Assembly: GCF_013184495.1 (NCBI RefSeq)
Contig: NZ_JAAOIY010000003.1
Span: forward strand, 124,001 to 188,000
Direction: 5' to 3'
Length of the DNA: 64,000 nt
Source of the DNA: Sporosarcina jiandibaonis
GTDB lineage: Bacteria; Bacillota; Bacilli; Bacillales_A; Planococcaceae
A program made the position numbers and the translations under genes. Below, one piece after another: positions 44,644 to 55,095 of the stretch. Under the pieces are notes generated by a model. That model did no database searches and was not told the origin of the DNA. It saw only the letters and a program-made list of their open reading frames with translations. Within the stretch, counting starts at the first letter, position 1. The number at the start of each line of letters is the position of its first letter.

Positions 44644-45390
44644 TTGAAAAGAAAAATTGGATTATTAATACTTATAGTTGTGCTTGGAGCGTTGGCCGCT
44701 TGCGGCAAGGGGAAGGAAGAAGAAATTCCGACAGAAGTAAAAGTGCCTGAAATGCTAGAGGTAGAACTTACTGTTTCCGAAACCGCAGATGTCGACGAAC
44801 CAGTTGAAATGAAAGCTTTTGTTACGCAAGGTGATGAGCAAATTGAAGATGCTGACGAAGTTGTATTCGAGGTTTGGGAAGAAGGAAAGAAAGCGGATAG
44901 TGAAATGATTGATTCTGTTAATGAAAAAGGCGGTATGTATACAGCTGAAAAGTCATTTGATCATGATGGATTATTCCACGTGCAAGTGCATGTAACTGCA
45001 AACGGACTTCATACGATGCCGTTAAAAGAAGTTGTTGTAGGAGACGGCGGCCATTATGATGAACAAGCGGAAGACGATCATCATTACCATACTGAAGGAT
45101 TTTCAATGGAATTCATGACGCCGGTAGAAGCAGCTGCGAATAGCGATGAAGAGCTTATTGTTCAGATCCAGTTAGAAAATGAACCCTTAGAAAACTTAAA
45201 GGTCCGATATGAAATTTGGAGCGATCTATCTGAAAAACATGATTGGGTAGATGCTAAAGAAATTAAAGCAGGCGAATACGCAGCAGATTATAAATTTAAT
45301 GATGCTAGCACTTATCACGTTAAAATTCATGTTGAAGATGATGAAGATTTGCACGAACATGTTGAACACGAAATACTTGTTAAGGAATAG
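44644..45390 (+). CDS. YtkA-like lipoprotein with two FixH/YtkA domains
   Basis: A 248-aa lipoprotein with a signal ending LAAC (Cys20). Two related beta-sandwich domains of about 95 residues (about 38-135 and 155-246) each contain the YtkA pattern ending HVQVHV or HVKIHV, and are joined by a His-rich stretch, GGHYDEQAEDDHHYHTEGF. YtkA/FixH-type domains are associated with metal and oxidase assembly. With SCO in the divergent operon a copper-handling role is likely (inference). TTG start with GGGGGG upstream. Confidence 0.75.
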   Translation: MKRKIGLLILIVVLGALAACGKGKEEEIPTEVKVPEMLEVELTVSETADVDEPVEMKAFVTQGDEQIEDADEVVFEVWEEGKKADSEMIDSVNEKGGMYTAEKSFDHDGLFHVQVHVTANGLHTMPLKEVVVGDGGHYDEQAEDDHHYHTEGFSMEFMTPVEAAANSDEELIVQIQLENEPLENLKVRYEIWSDLSEKHDWVDAKEIKAGEYAADYKFNDASTYHVKIHVEDDEDLHEHVEHEILVKE

Positions 45391-45393
45391 TAG

Positions 45394-45431
45394 GAACTCT
45401 TTCGATATTGTTATCGGGAGAGTTCTTTTTT
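45394..45431 (+). terminator. Terminator after the YtkA-like gene
   Basis: GAACTCT (45394-45400) and AGAGTTC (45419-45425), then a T run; long loop. Confidence 0.6.
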
Positions 45432-45475
45432 GTTCTTATATCTGTTATTTTCACCCAAAAATAACGAAATCATAT

Positions 45476-45550
45476 TTGCATTTATTTTTAAATATGATAT
45501 AAATAGTAGTGCAAGCCCAATACCTACTAAATCAGTATGAATAGTATGTT
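45476..45550 (+). promoter_or_regulatory. Promoter of yrrT operon with dyad
   Basis: TTGCAT (45476-45481), 16 bp, TATAAA (45498-45503). An ATAC/GTAT dyad follows at about 45520-45538 (ATACCTACTAAATCAGTAT). In B. subtilis this operon is repressed by CymR; the dyad is a candidate operator, but I could not confirm the motif. Confidence 0.45.
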
Positions 45551-45568
45551 TATAAAAGGAGTTTTGAT

Positions 45569-46216
45569 ATGGGACGTGAATTCATTGATATCTTTGATGA
45601 ATGGATTGATTCGTACGATGCTTCAGTAGCGGGGGAAGACCCAGAGTACCGCGATGTGTTTGAAGGCTATGACGAAATACTGGCTGATGTTGCAAATAAA
45701 TCATTCGGAACAGTTCTTGAGTTTGGAACTGGGACAGGAAACTTGACTGCTAAATTAGTAGATAAAGGATTGACTGTTATCGGCATCGAACCAAACGATG
45801 CCATGCGCCAACTTACTAGCGACAGATTTCCAACGCTGAAAATCATAGATGGCGATTTATTGGATTTTGAAGTGGATGGCTTATCAATCGATACAATCGT
45901 TAGCACCTATGTTTTCCATCATTTAACGGATGTGGAAAAAGGAGTTGCGCTTAAGAAGTATTCCGAGTTGTTGGATGAAAGTGGAAAAGTCATCTTTGCA
46001 GATACGATGTTTATAACTGAAGAAGCGAAACAAGCACAAATTGTCAAGGAACGTTCGCGCGGTTTTCATAATGTAGCAGATGATTTAGAGCGTGAATATT
46101 ACACAACGGTGCCCGTGTTGATGGATTTATTTATTAAGGCTGGGTTTGATGTTGCCTGCAAGCAAATGAATGATTATGTTTGGATTTTAAACGCGACAAA
46201 GAAGATGAAAAAATAA
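45569..46216 (+). CDS. yrrT: SAM-dependent methyltransferase, YrrT type
   Basis: A 215-aa class I methyltransferase. SAM-binding motif I is [15 protein letters not shown] (near residue 49), with GIEPNDAM and [12 protein letters not shown] following. The size, order and context match B. subtilis YrrT, first gene of the homocysteine-to-cysteine operon. It may demethylate/remethylate to form SAH feeding the pathway; its true substrate is not established. AAAGGAG precedes the ATG. Confidence 0.82.
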   Translation: MGREFIDIFDEWIDSYDASVAGEDPEYRDVFEGYDEILADVANKSFGTVLEFGTGTGNLTAKLVDKGLTVIGIEPNDAMRQLTSDRFPTLKIIDGDLLDFEVDGLSIDTIVSTYVFHHLTDVEKGVALKKYSELLDESGKVIFADTMFITEEAKQAQIVKERSRGFHNVADDLEREYYTTVPVLMDLFIKAGFDVACKQMNDYVWILNATKKMKK

Positions 46217-46236
46217 ACACTAAGGGGAGAAACAAC

Positions 46237-46706
46237 ATGGAAAAATTGAATGTTGAAAGTTTCAATTTGGATCATACGAAAGTAGCTGCGCCGTACGTGC
46301 GTTTGGCTGGAACAAAAACAGGGGCATTGGGCGATGAAATATATAAATACGATTTCAGGTTTACACAACCGAATATTGAGTTCATGAAAATGGATGCACT
46401 CCATTCCATAGAACATATCATGGCGGAGAACATTCGAAATCACACAGATCAAGTTGTAGATCTTAGTCCGATGGGGTGCCAAACGGGTTTTTATTTAACG
46501 GTAATCAATCATGACAATTACGATGAAATATTATCGATTTTAGAGAAAACATTACAAGATGTTCTGTCGGCAACGGAAGTGCCTGCGTGCAACGTAGTTC
46601 AATGCGGTTGGGCTGCAAATCACAGCTTGGAAGGCGCTAAGGAACTGGCGAAAAATATGCTTGCGAAGAAAGATGAATGGCACCAAGTGTACAAAGAGGA
46701 AAAGTA

Positions 46707-46707
<1 letters not shown>
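46237..46707 (+). CDS. luxS: S-ribosylhomocysteine lyase
   Basis: A 156-aa metalloenzyme splitting S-ribosylhomocysteine to homocysteine and DPD, the precursor of autoinducer-2. Metal ligands lie in [14 protein letters not shown] (HxxxH, near 54-58) and in the C-terminal [12 protein letters not shown] region, with the catalytic cysteine in GCQTGF (near 83). It sits between yrrT and mccA, where B. subtilis has mtnN. ATG 46237 follows AAGGGGAG. Confidence 0.95.
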
Positions 46708-48774
<2,067 letters not shown>

Positions 48775-48781
48775 GAGACAG

Positions 48782-48811
48782 GCTACTTACTTTCACTGTA
48801 AGTAGTCTTTT
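48782..48811 (+). terminator. Terminator of the yrrT-mccB operon
   Basis: GCTACTTAC (48782-48790) and GTAAGTAGTC (48798-48807), then T-rich sequence. Confidence 0.65.
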
Positions 48812-48873
48812 AACGTATATACAAAATAATTTGATACAATTATCTCAACAGATATTGCGAAGGAGATAATAAA

Positions 48874-49323
48874 ATGGCAGAGCACTATTTCCACCTGAAA
48901 GCAGATTGGCCGGGTTTGCGGAATGATGTTGGAACGATTGACGCGGGGAATTTGAAAACAGAAGTCTCGATTCCACCAGAAATGAACGGACCCGGAATCG
49001 GAACGAATCCAGATGAAATGCTCTTAGGCGCGGCGGCAACCTGTTATATCATCACATTGGCTGCGATGATGGAGCGAAGCAATCTTGAAAAAGAAGCATT
49101 GACAATGGAATCTGTTGGCGTTGTCGATGTGACGAATGGCGTCATTACATATAAAAAGATCATTCATAAACCCCATATCGTGCTAAAAGCGAAGGCAACA
49201 GAAAAAGATGAATCACTCGCGCTTAGACTTGCGGAAAAAGCAGAGAAATCTTGCATGATTAGCCGAGCTATTCAAGGTAATGTTGAGGTAGAATTACAAG
49301 CTATTATTAAAATTGGCGATTAA
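48874..49323 (+). CDS. OsmC/Ohr-family protein
   Basis: A 149-aa OsmC-fold protein. The two cysteines expected of peroxide-reducing members are in AAATCYII (near 58) and EKSCMISRA (near 130). It resembles YmaD-type proteins of Bacillus rather than classical Ohr. The probable role is reduction of organic hydroperoxides. GAAGGAG lies 8 nt before the ATG. Single gene. Confidence 0.8.
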   Translation: MAEHYFHLKADWPGLRNDVGTIDAGNLKTEVSIPPEMNGPGIGTNPDEMLLGAAATCYIITLAAMMERSNLEKEALTMESVGVVDVTNGVITYKKIIHKPHIVLKAKATEKDESLALRLAEKAEKSCMISRAIQGNVEVELQAIIKIGD

Positions 49324-49325
49324 TA

Positions 49326-49374
49326 AAAAGCATGCATGCACTTCTAAAGTGAAGTGTACGCATGCTTTTATTCT
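49326..49374. terminator. Bidirectional terminator
   Basis: AAAAGCATGC and GCATGCTTTT arms with an inner ACTTC/GAAGT stem. It serves the OsmC gene and the convergent ydbT-like gene. Confidence 0.75.
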
Positions 49375-50852
49375 GTTTTTATTTGATCAATTCGACCCAC
49401 ATACCATGCGTAAAAGTTTCTTGCCATTTCCAGCGGCACGTCATCGACACTTGAATAATGAAACGGTTTGGCGTGGTTGACAGTTAAGATTGAGGCAAGT
49501 CCCAGGAGTTGTTGAATTTTACTTCGTGTGACACTTATTTCAATTATTTTAGTACGTTTTGAAATGAATACAGTTGTTTCGAAGCTTCCAGTTTTGAATT
49601 GGATGAACTCTTCATTCAAAGTATAACGAGTATTAAAGTAATTGAGTAACCTTGAAACAATGATAATTAATAATAAGACGACTGAAATAATCCACCATGC
49701 TTGTTCAATATCCCAAATAGGCGGTTTGAAATATAATAGCGCTAACGTAGAAATAATCCAGAACCAACTAGGTTTTAGCATGCGAACCCAAAATGATTTC
49801 CTCGGCAGTCGCTCCATCGTTTGTATAACTTCATAAGACGGCAGAATTTCATGAATCATTTCATATGCCCGATTGATGGGCAGGAATGGATAGAGTGAAT
49901 TTGCTTCAAGCACGCCTTCGCCCACACCACCAGCACTTATCACTTTAATTTCCGCAAGGCCAAGCAGCCGTTTGATGGCAGATTGCCTGATTTCAATTGC
50001 CTGTACATTATTCTTCGTGATTGTAAAAGCTGATTCATGAAGGACACCTTTCGTAATGTAAATTCGCTCATCATCAGATGCAATTTCATACTTCCCGTAT
50101 TTTATATACGTTCTAGCAATTCCGATGATGATAGAAACAATAATAAATAGAATAATGATAATAACAATCGTGAAACTAGACTCGAAAATTCTCGAGAAAA
50201 TTCCTTTTGCCTTATTCTCCACCCATTCAAATTTCTCGATTTTGGAAAAGATGGAACCGACAATTGGTATCAATAATAGAAAACTAAAGGATGTAAACGA
50301 AGCTTTTAATACATCTTTTTTTGTAGGAGTAAAATGAATAATCCGGTCCATTTTTGATTCCACTTCAGGATATTCTTCAACCCTGATTTCAGGGGAAGTT
50401 TCGATTTCGGACTCACCCTTTTTTACAAGTTCCTCTATCCGATCCGCTTCTTTAACCGCAATAACCTCGAATACAACAGCGCCGTCGGAACCGGCTATGC
50501 CAGTTTCGAGCGTCAACGAAGTCAATCCGAACAACCTATGGATGAACGAAGTTTGACGTTGTACATTTTGAACCTTTGTAAACGGAACAATGCGTTCATT
50601 TTTAATGAAAAGCCCATGGCGAATTTGAAATGACTCATTAACAATTTCATATTTATCTACAAACCAATCAAGAATAATTTTTATTACGGCTAGCGTGAAG
50701 AATAGGAGAAAAGCGATTCTTCCGTATGAGTAAAGTGGTGATGACAATGCGAATGAAACGATGAAAAAAATAAAGATGGTAAAAGAGTTCTTAACCAATG
50801 TCCATAAGTTCATAAAAATGATGAATGGATGATAGTGTTTGAAGTCGTTCAT
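49368..50852 (-). CDS. ydbT: YdbT-like membrane protein with PH domains
   Basis: A 494-aa membrane protein with alternating pairs of spans and bacterial PH (YdbT) domains: spans about 10-60, PH domain (KNERIVPFTKVQNVQRQTSF near 95), spans near 185-250, PH domain 2 (ITKNNVQAIEIRQSAIKRLLG near 285), spans near 370-410, and PH domain 3 (ISKRTKIIEISVTRSKIQQLLG near 440). Function in B. subtilis is unclear. It overlaps ydbS at an ATGA. Confidence 0.8.
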   Translation of the reverse strand: MNDFKHYHPFIIFMNLWTLVKNSFTIFIFFIVSFALSSPLYSYGRIAFLLFFTLAVIKIILDWFVDKYEIVNESFQIRHGLFIKNERIVPFTKVQNVQRQTSFIHRLFGLTSLTLETGIAGSDGAVVFEVIAVKEADRIEELVKKGESEIETSPEIRVEEYPEVESKMDRIIHFTPTKKDVLKASFTSFSFLLLIPIVGSIFSKIEKFEWVENKAKGIFSRIFESSFTIVIIIILFIIVSIIIGIARTYIKYGKYEIASDDERIYITKGVLHESAFTITKNNVQAIEIRQSAIKRLLGLAEIKVISAGGVGEGVLEANSLYPFLPINRAYEMIHEILPSYEVIQTMERLPRKSFWVRMLKPSWFWIISTLALLYFKPPIWDIEQAWWIISVVLLLIIIVSRLLNYFNTRYTLNEEFIQFKTGSFETTVFISKRTKIIEISVTRSKIQQLLGLASILTVNHAKPFHYSSVDDVPLEMARNFYAWYVGRIDQIKTE

Positions 50853-51346
50853 TCGTCAACTTCCTTTATTTTAGCGTAATGGGCAATGAGGTTTCTTAAC
50901 TCGATGGCGACTTCTTTTGGAAGCGAGGGGATCCTGTGTGTAGATCCCATTGTTTCAATAGTCAGCGAGTATAGCCCGTACTTTCTAAGGATTGGCCCTT
51001 GGTTTGTCGCGACCGATTGTATTTTTGTCATGGGGACGAGTTGATGTTCTTCATTGAAAGCTCCGGACTTTAATTGTAAAAATTCTTCCGTGGCATCATA
51101 CCGCCAGTTTTTATACAGTAAAAAAGGTTCAATTAAAATAGACCAAATCCCAGATAGCGCTATTAAAGAAGTGATGCCAATTAACACCCAACCAATCCAT
51201 TCATACCAAAAGAATCGATAATCCAAGTACAATAGAACCGAAAAAATTGCTATCCAAATTGCATAACTAATCGCTTTGCTTATAATCCAAACTTTTACCG
51301 AGTCTTTTGAAAGTCTACCTTCAGGTGCATGAATTTGCGAATACAT
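50849..51346 (-). CDS. ydbS: YdbS-like membrane protein with PH domain
   Basis: A 165-aa protein with two membrane spans (about 25-43 and 52-72) and a PH domain with LVPMTKIQSVATNQGPILRK near 110. It pairs with YdbT as in Bacillus. ATG 51346 is preceded by GGGGTG at 7 nt. The two genes are translationally coupled. Confidence 0.8.
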   Translation of the reverse strand: MYSQIHAPEGRLSKDSVKVWIISKAISYAIWIAIFSVLLYLDYRFFWYEWIGWVLIGITSLIALSGIWSILIEPFLLYKNWRYDATEEFLQLKSGAFNEEHQLVPMTKIQSVATNQGPILRKYGLYSLTIETMGSTHRIPSLPKEVAIELRNLIAHYAKIKEVDE

Positions 51347-51413
51347 CGAATCACCCCTACGAATCAATTAATTACCTTCATTTACGATTATACCGCAATA
51401 AAGTTTCAATAGA

Positions 51414-51447
51414 AAAACGGCATCCTTGTAAATTAGATGCCGTTTTT
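51414..51447. terminator. Bidirectional terminator
   Basis: AAAACGGCATC (51414-51424) and GATGCCGTTTT (51436-51446), A run on one side and T run on the other. Confidence 0.75.
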
Positions 51448-51471
51448 TAAACATATTTAGTTAGCCATTTT

Positions 51472-51761
51472 TCAATTCGATTTTTTAGGTACAAGATCAA
51501 AAATGTCATGTTCTTCAAAAGCATCGATAAGACGGTCGAGCCAATCATAATAATCTATCGATTTTAGCTTTTTGCAACACTTCGGGACTAATGGTCTCGT
51601 CATGAATAAGTTGTTCAACTTCATTATGTGATCTTCTAATAGCAGTTGAATGAAGTGACACTGAACTTCGCCATCTACTGTTCTTGATACCAATCATCTT
51701 TCACTTCATATGGATCTTTTCGAACGCCGCGTTCCCATACGCGGTCATCTAACTTCGCTTG
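51472..51761 (-). pseudogene. Decayed gene, frame broken in three places
   Basis: Protein-like stretches lie in successive minus-strand frames: KLDDRVWERGVRKDPYEVKD ending at a stop near 51678, then DGEVQCHFIQLLLEDH, then NEVEQLIHDETISPEVLQKA, then YDWLDRLIDAFEEHDIFDLV to the stop at 51472. Joined, they would form a soluble protein of about 95 residues. The uninterrupted 73-codon frame mixes two of these. I do not recognise the parent. A single real gene with a different reading is possible but less likely. Confidence 0.45.
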
Positions 51762-51815
51762 TTACATATACTAGTAAAAATTATAGAATTGAAATATCTT
51801 GTGGGGAGTGTAATC

Positions 51816-53078
51816 ATGGCAGAACAAATTGCCAAGAAAAAAATCGAAGTGAAAGATGCTACGAAAATTTTCGGCAGAAATAGTAGGAAAGCAGTTCAGT
51901 TATTAAACGAAGGAATGACGAAAGAAGAAATATTAAAAGTTGCTGGCGCGACAGTCGGTGTTAAAAACGCGTCATTCGATGTCTATGATGGAGAAATTTT
52001 TGTCATTATGGGGTTATCAGGTAGTGGAAAATCGACTTTAGTCAGGCTTCTTAACAGACTAATCGATCCGACAACCGGTCATATATTAATTGATGGCGAC
52101 GATATTGTAGCGATGAATAAAGAACAACTTCGGGGTGTTCGACGAAAGAAAATAGGGATGGTCTTTCAAAACTTTGCTCTATTTCCGCATAAAACAATTC
52201 TTTCGAATACGGAGTACGGATTGGAAATTCAAGGGTTTTCGAAAGAGGAGAGACAAAGTAAAGCGAAAGAAGCGTTAAGGCTAGTAGGACTTGTAGGATA
52301 TGAAGAACAATATCCGTCCCAGTTAAGTGGCGGCATGCAGCAGCGGGTTGGTCTTGCACGGGCACTTGCGAATAATCCAGATATTTTACTAATGGATGAG
52401 GCATTTAGCGCTTTGGATCCGCTCATTCGAAAAGACATGCAAGATGAATTATTGCAACTTCATAACAATATGGGAAAGACCATCGTATTCATAACGCATG
52501 ATTTAGATGAAGCGCTTCGAATTGGCGATCGGATCGCCTTGATGAAAGACGGAGAAATCGTCCAAATCGGAACACCTGAAGAAATTTTGATGAATCCATC
52601 AGATGAATATGTAGAACGATTTGTTGAAGATGTCGATCTATCGAAAGTATTGACAGCAGGCCATATTATGAAACAAGCAGATACTGTTCAAGTAGACCGA
52701 GGACCCCGGGTTGCACTGCGACTTATGAAACGTCTCCGCATTTCTTCCATCTATGTTGTCGATAAAAAAGGGAAATTACTCGGCGCGGTCACAGCGCAAG
52801 AGGCTTTAAATGCGACAGAAAATAATCAATCGCTCGATGAAGTACTCATCACCGACCTTCCAATGATTCCTGAAGACCGTGTTTTAACGGAGTTGTTTGA
52901 TATTGTTTCTAAGGCGACGATTCCAGTTGCTGTCATTGACGAGAAAGAACGACTTCTCGGCATTATTATCCGCGGCGCCTTTATCGGTGCATTGTCTGGG
53001 AATGGCCAGTTTATTAATGAAAATCGTGTCGTGGATATGGTTGATGAGAAGAATACAGAGGTGAATGGAAATGGATAA
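51816..53078 (+). CDS. opuAA: Glycine betaine ABC transporter, ATP-binding
   Basis: A 420-aa ATPase of the OpuA/ProV type. Walker A is GLSGSGKST (near 62), the signature LSGGMQQRVG near 170, Walker B ILLMDEAFSALDP near 190, and two CBS domains in the C-terminal part (about 285-405), which in OpuA sense ionic strength. ATG 51816 follows GGGGAG. First gene of opuAABC; overlaps opuAB by 8 bp. Confidence 0.95.
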   Translation: MAEQIAKKKIEVKDATKIFGRNSRKAVQLLNEGMTKEEILKVAGATVGVKNASFDVYDGEIFVIMGLSGSGKSTLVRLLNRLIDPTTGHILIDGDDIVAMNKEQLRGVRRKKIGMVFQNFALFPHKTILSNTEYGLEIQGFSKEERQSKAKEALRLVGLVGYEEQYPSQLSGGMQQRVGLARALANNPDILLMDEAFSALDPLIRKDMQDELLQLHNNMGKTIVFITHDLDEALRIGDRIALMKDGEIVQIGTPEEILMNPSDEYVERFVEDVDLSKVLTAGHIMKQADTVQVDRGPRVALRLMKRLRISSIYVVDKKGKLLGAVTAQEALNATENNQSLDEVLITDLPMIPEDRVLTELFDIVSKATIPVAVIDEKERLLGIIIRGAFIGALSGNGQFINENRVVDMVDEKNTEVNGNG

Positions 53079-53922
53079 ACTATTACCAAGAATTCCGTTC
53101 TCAAAGTGGATTGACAATGGCGTAGATTGGTTGATTGATAATTTTGGATCGGTTTTTGACGGCGTAGCACTTGTTTTGAAAACAATGGTCGAAGGGTTTG
53201 TAGATGCGCTCGCATTCGTGCCTTCCATTCTTCTAGCTATAATATTTGCAATTATTGCATGGCTGATTTCTACGAGGAAAATAGGGATTTTCACGTTAAT
53301 CGGATTTTTGTTTATCGATTATTTAGGATTCTGGTACGACATGCTTCAGATGTTATCGCTCGTTCTTACATCTGTAGTATTTGCAATTGTGATTGGAATT
53401 CCCATTGGAATATGGGGTTCGCAAAAAGCAACAGTACGTAATATTATCATCCCAATTCTGGACTTGATGCAGACAATGCCGGCATTCGTCTACTTGATTC
53501 CAGCAATCTTCTTTTTCAATATAGGGGTCGTGCCCGGTGTGGTGGCATCTGTTATCTTTGCAATGCCGCCGACAATTCGTTTAACAATGTTGGGAATTGA
53601 ACAAGTGCCTAAAGATTTGATTGAAGCGACAGAGGCATTTGGTTCAACATCGTGGCAAAGGTTGAGCAAAATTCAAATACCGCTCGCCAAACCCACTATT
53701 ATGGCAGGTATAAACCAAAGTATCATGCTTTCGCTTTCAATGGTTGTTATCGCCTCAATGGTAGGGGCACCAGGACTTGGTGAGAAAGTCTACCGAGCAG
53801 TAACGCAGTTAAAGACCGGAGTAGGTGTTGAAGTAGGTGTCGCCATCGTAATTGTTGCGATTATTTTAGACAGAATCACTCAACATGCCGGTTCTAAAAA
53901 ACAAGGGGGAACAAATTCATGA
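53071..53922 (+). CDS. opuAB: Glycine betaine ABC transporter, permease
   Basis: A 283-aa inner-membrane permease with about seven spans and the ABC contact loop EATEAFGSTSWQRLSKIQIP (near 187). The N-terminal hydrophilic stretch before the first span is typical of OpuAB. ATG 53071 is about 7 nt after GAGGTG. It ends in an ATGA overlap with opuAC. Confidence 0.95.
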   Translation: MDKLLPRIPFSKWIDNGVDWLIDNFGSVFDGVALVLKTMVEGFVDALAFVPSILLAIIFAIIAWLISTRKIGIFTLIGFLFIDYLGFWYDMLQMLSLVLTSVVFAIVIGIPIGIWGSQKATVRNIIIPILDLMQTMPAFVYLIPAIFFFNIGVVPGVVASVIFAMPPTIRLTMLGIEQVPKDLIEATEAFGSTSWQRLSKIQIPLAKPTIMAGINQSIMLSLSMVVIASMVGAPGLGEKVYRAVTQLKTGVGVEVGVAIVIVAIILDRITQHAGSKKQGGTNS

Positions 53923-54812
53923 CGATCAAGAGGAAAGTTTTAGGACTTGGAGCAGTTGCATTGCTTGCGGTTGGATTAGTCGCTTGTGGCGACGATAAAA
54001 AAGATGGTGGAGCTACTGATTCAGTAGGAGAATCGGTTGAATATAAGATTACTGGAATCGACCCAGGTGCCGGCATTATGGAAGCAACAGACCGCGCGAT
54101 TGCTGATTATAACTTAGACAAATGGGAAGTTGTATCAGGTTCTGGCGCAGCTATGACCGCAGCATTACAAAGAGCTTATGATAAAGAAGAACCGATTATT
54201 GTTACGGGATGGTCCCCGCACTGGAAATTCGCGAAATTTGATCTAAAATATCTTGAAGACCCAGAAGGTTCATTCGGCGGAGCGGAAGAAATTCACACAA
54301 TTGGACGTTTGGGACTCAAAGAAGACTCACCAGAAGCTTATGAAATCCTGTCTAATTTTAAGTGGACTGAAGAAGATATGGCTGAAGTAATGGTTGAAAT
54401 TATTGACGGTGAAGAACCGAAAGTTGCGGCGCAAAACTGGATTGATAAAAATGAAGATAAAGTCGCAGTTTGGACAGATGGCGTTGAAAAAGTAGACGGT
54501 ATTGAGATCAAGTTTGTGTATGTTGCATGGGATAGTACGATTGCTAGCACAAATGTGGTTTCGCTAGTATTGGAAGATATGGGATACAAAGTAACAACAT
54601 CGCAAGTTGAAGCAGGACCAATGTGGACAGCAGTTGCCGATGGAAGCGCAGATGTATTTCTTGCGGGTTGGTTGCCAGTCACACACCAAACATACGCGGA
54701 AAAGTTTGAAGGCAAGTATGATGACATTGGTACGAGCATGGCAGGCGTGAAAATTGGTTTAGTTGTCCCGGCATATATGAATATCGATTCTATTGAAGAT
54801 TTAAAAGAGTAA
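53919..54812 (+). CDS. opuAC: Glycine betaine-binding lipoprotein
   Basis: A 297-aa lipoprotein with lipobox LVAC (Cys22). It binds glycine betaine or proline betaine for osmoprotection. The chain begins with GIDPGAGIMEATDRA and GWSPHWKF and ends with the GADVFLAGWLPVTH region and DSIEDLKE. This order is that of B. subtilis OpuAC and is itself permuted relative to E. coli ProX. Aromatic ligands for the betaine are in GWSPHW and AGWLP. The gene is normal for its family. Confidence 0.93.
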   Translation: MTIKRKVLGLGAVALLAVGLVACGDDKKDGGATDSVGESVEYKITGIDPGAGIMEATDRAIADYNLDKWEVVSGSGAAMTAALQRAYDKEEPIIVTGWSPHWKFAKFDLKYLEDPEGSFGGAEEIHTIGRLGLKEDSPEAYEILSNFKWTEEDMAEVMVEIIDGEEPKVAAQNWIDKNEDKVAVWTDGVEKVDGIEIKFVYVAWDSTIASTNVVSLVLEDMGYKVTTSQVEAGPMWTAVADGSADVFLAGWLPVTHQTYAEKFEGKYDDIGTSMAGVKIGLVVPAYMNIDSIEDLKE

Positions 54813-54828
54813 TTCAGTGAATATTTAG

Positions 54829-54858
54829 ACTCAGTTCCGAGAAATCGGGCTGAGTTTT
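54829..54858 (+). terminator. Terminator of opuA
   Basis: ACTCAGTTCCGA and TCGGGCTGAGT, then seven T. Confidence 0.8.
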
Positions 54859-54910
54859 TTTGATTTAATTATTCACCTATGTTAACGTTGATGTAGCATA
54901 TAAATACAAA

Positions 54911-55047
54911 CTCTTCGGGGCAAGGTGAAATTCCTTACCGACGGTGATTGAGCAGTGCTCATTAGTCCGTGACCCGTCCTTCGTTAATGGAGGCGGTGGA
55001 GCTGGTGAAAGTCCGGCACCGACAGTTATAGTCTGGATGGGAGAAGT
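54911..55047 (+). ncRNA. FMN (RFN) riboswitch
   Basis: The conserved RFN blocks are in order: TTCGGGGCAAGGTGAAATTC, TACCGACGGTGAT, AGTCCGTGACCC, GGAGGCGGTGGAGCTGGTGA, AAGTCCGGCACCGACAGTTA and TGGATGGGAGAAG. It should lower rib expression when FMN is high. Downstream I see no clear terminator hairpin before the decayed ribD; the GCTTGAGGC (55072-55080) lacks its partner arm. Confidence 0.95.
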
Positions 55048-55095
55048 TGTTTGGATTTTTTACATGCTATGCTTGAGGCTTTGTCCTTTTCAATC

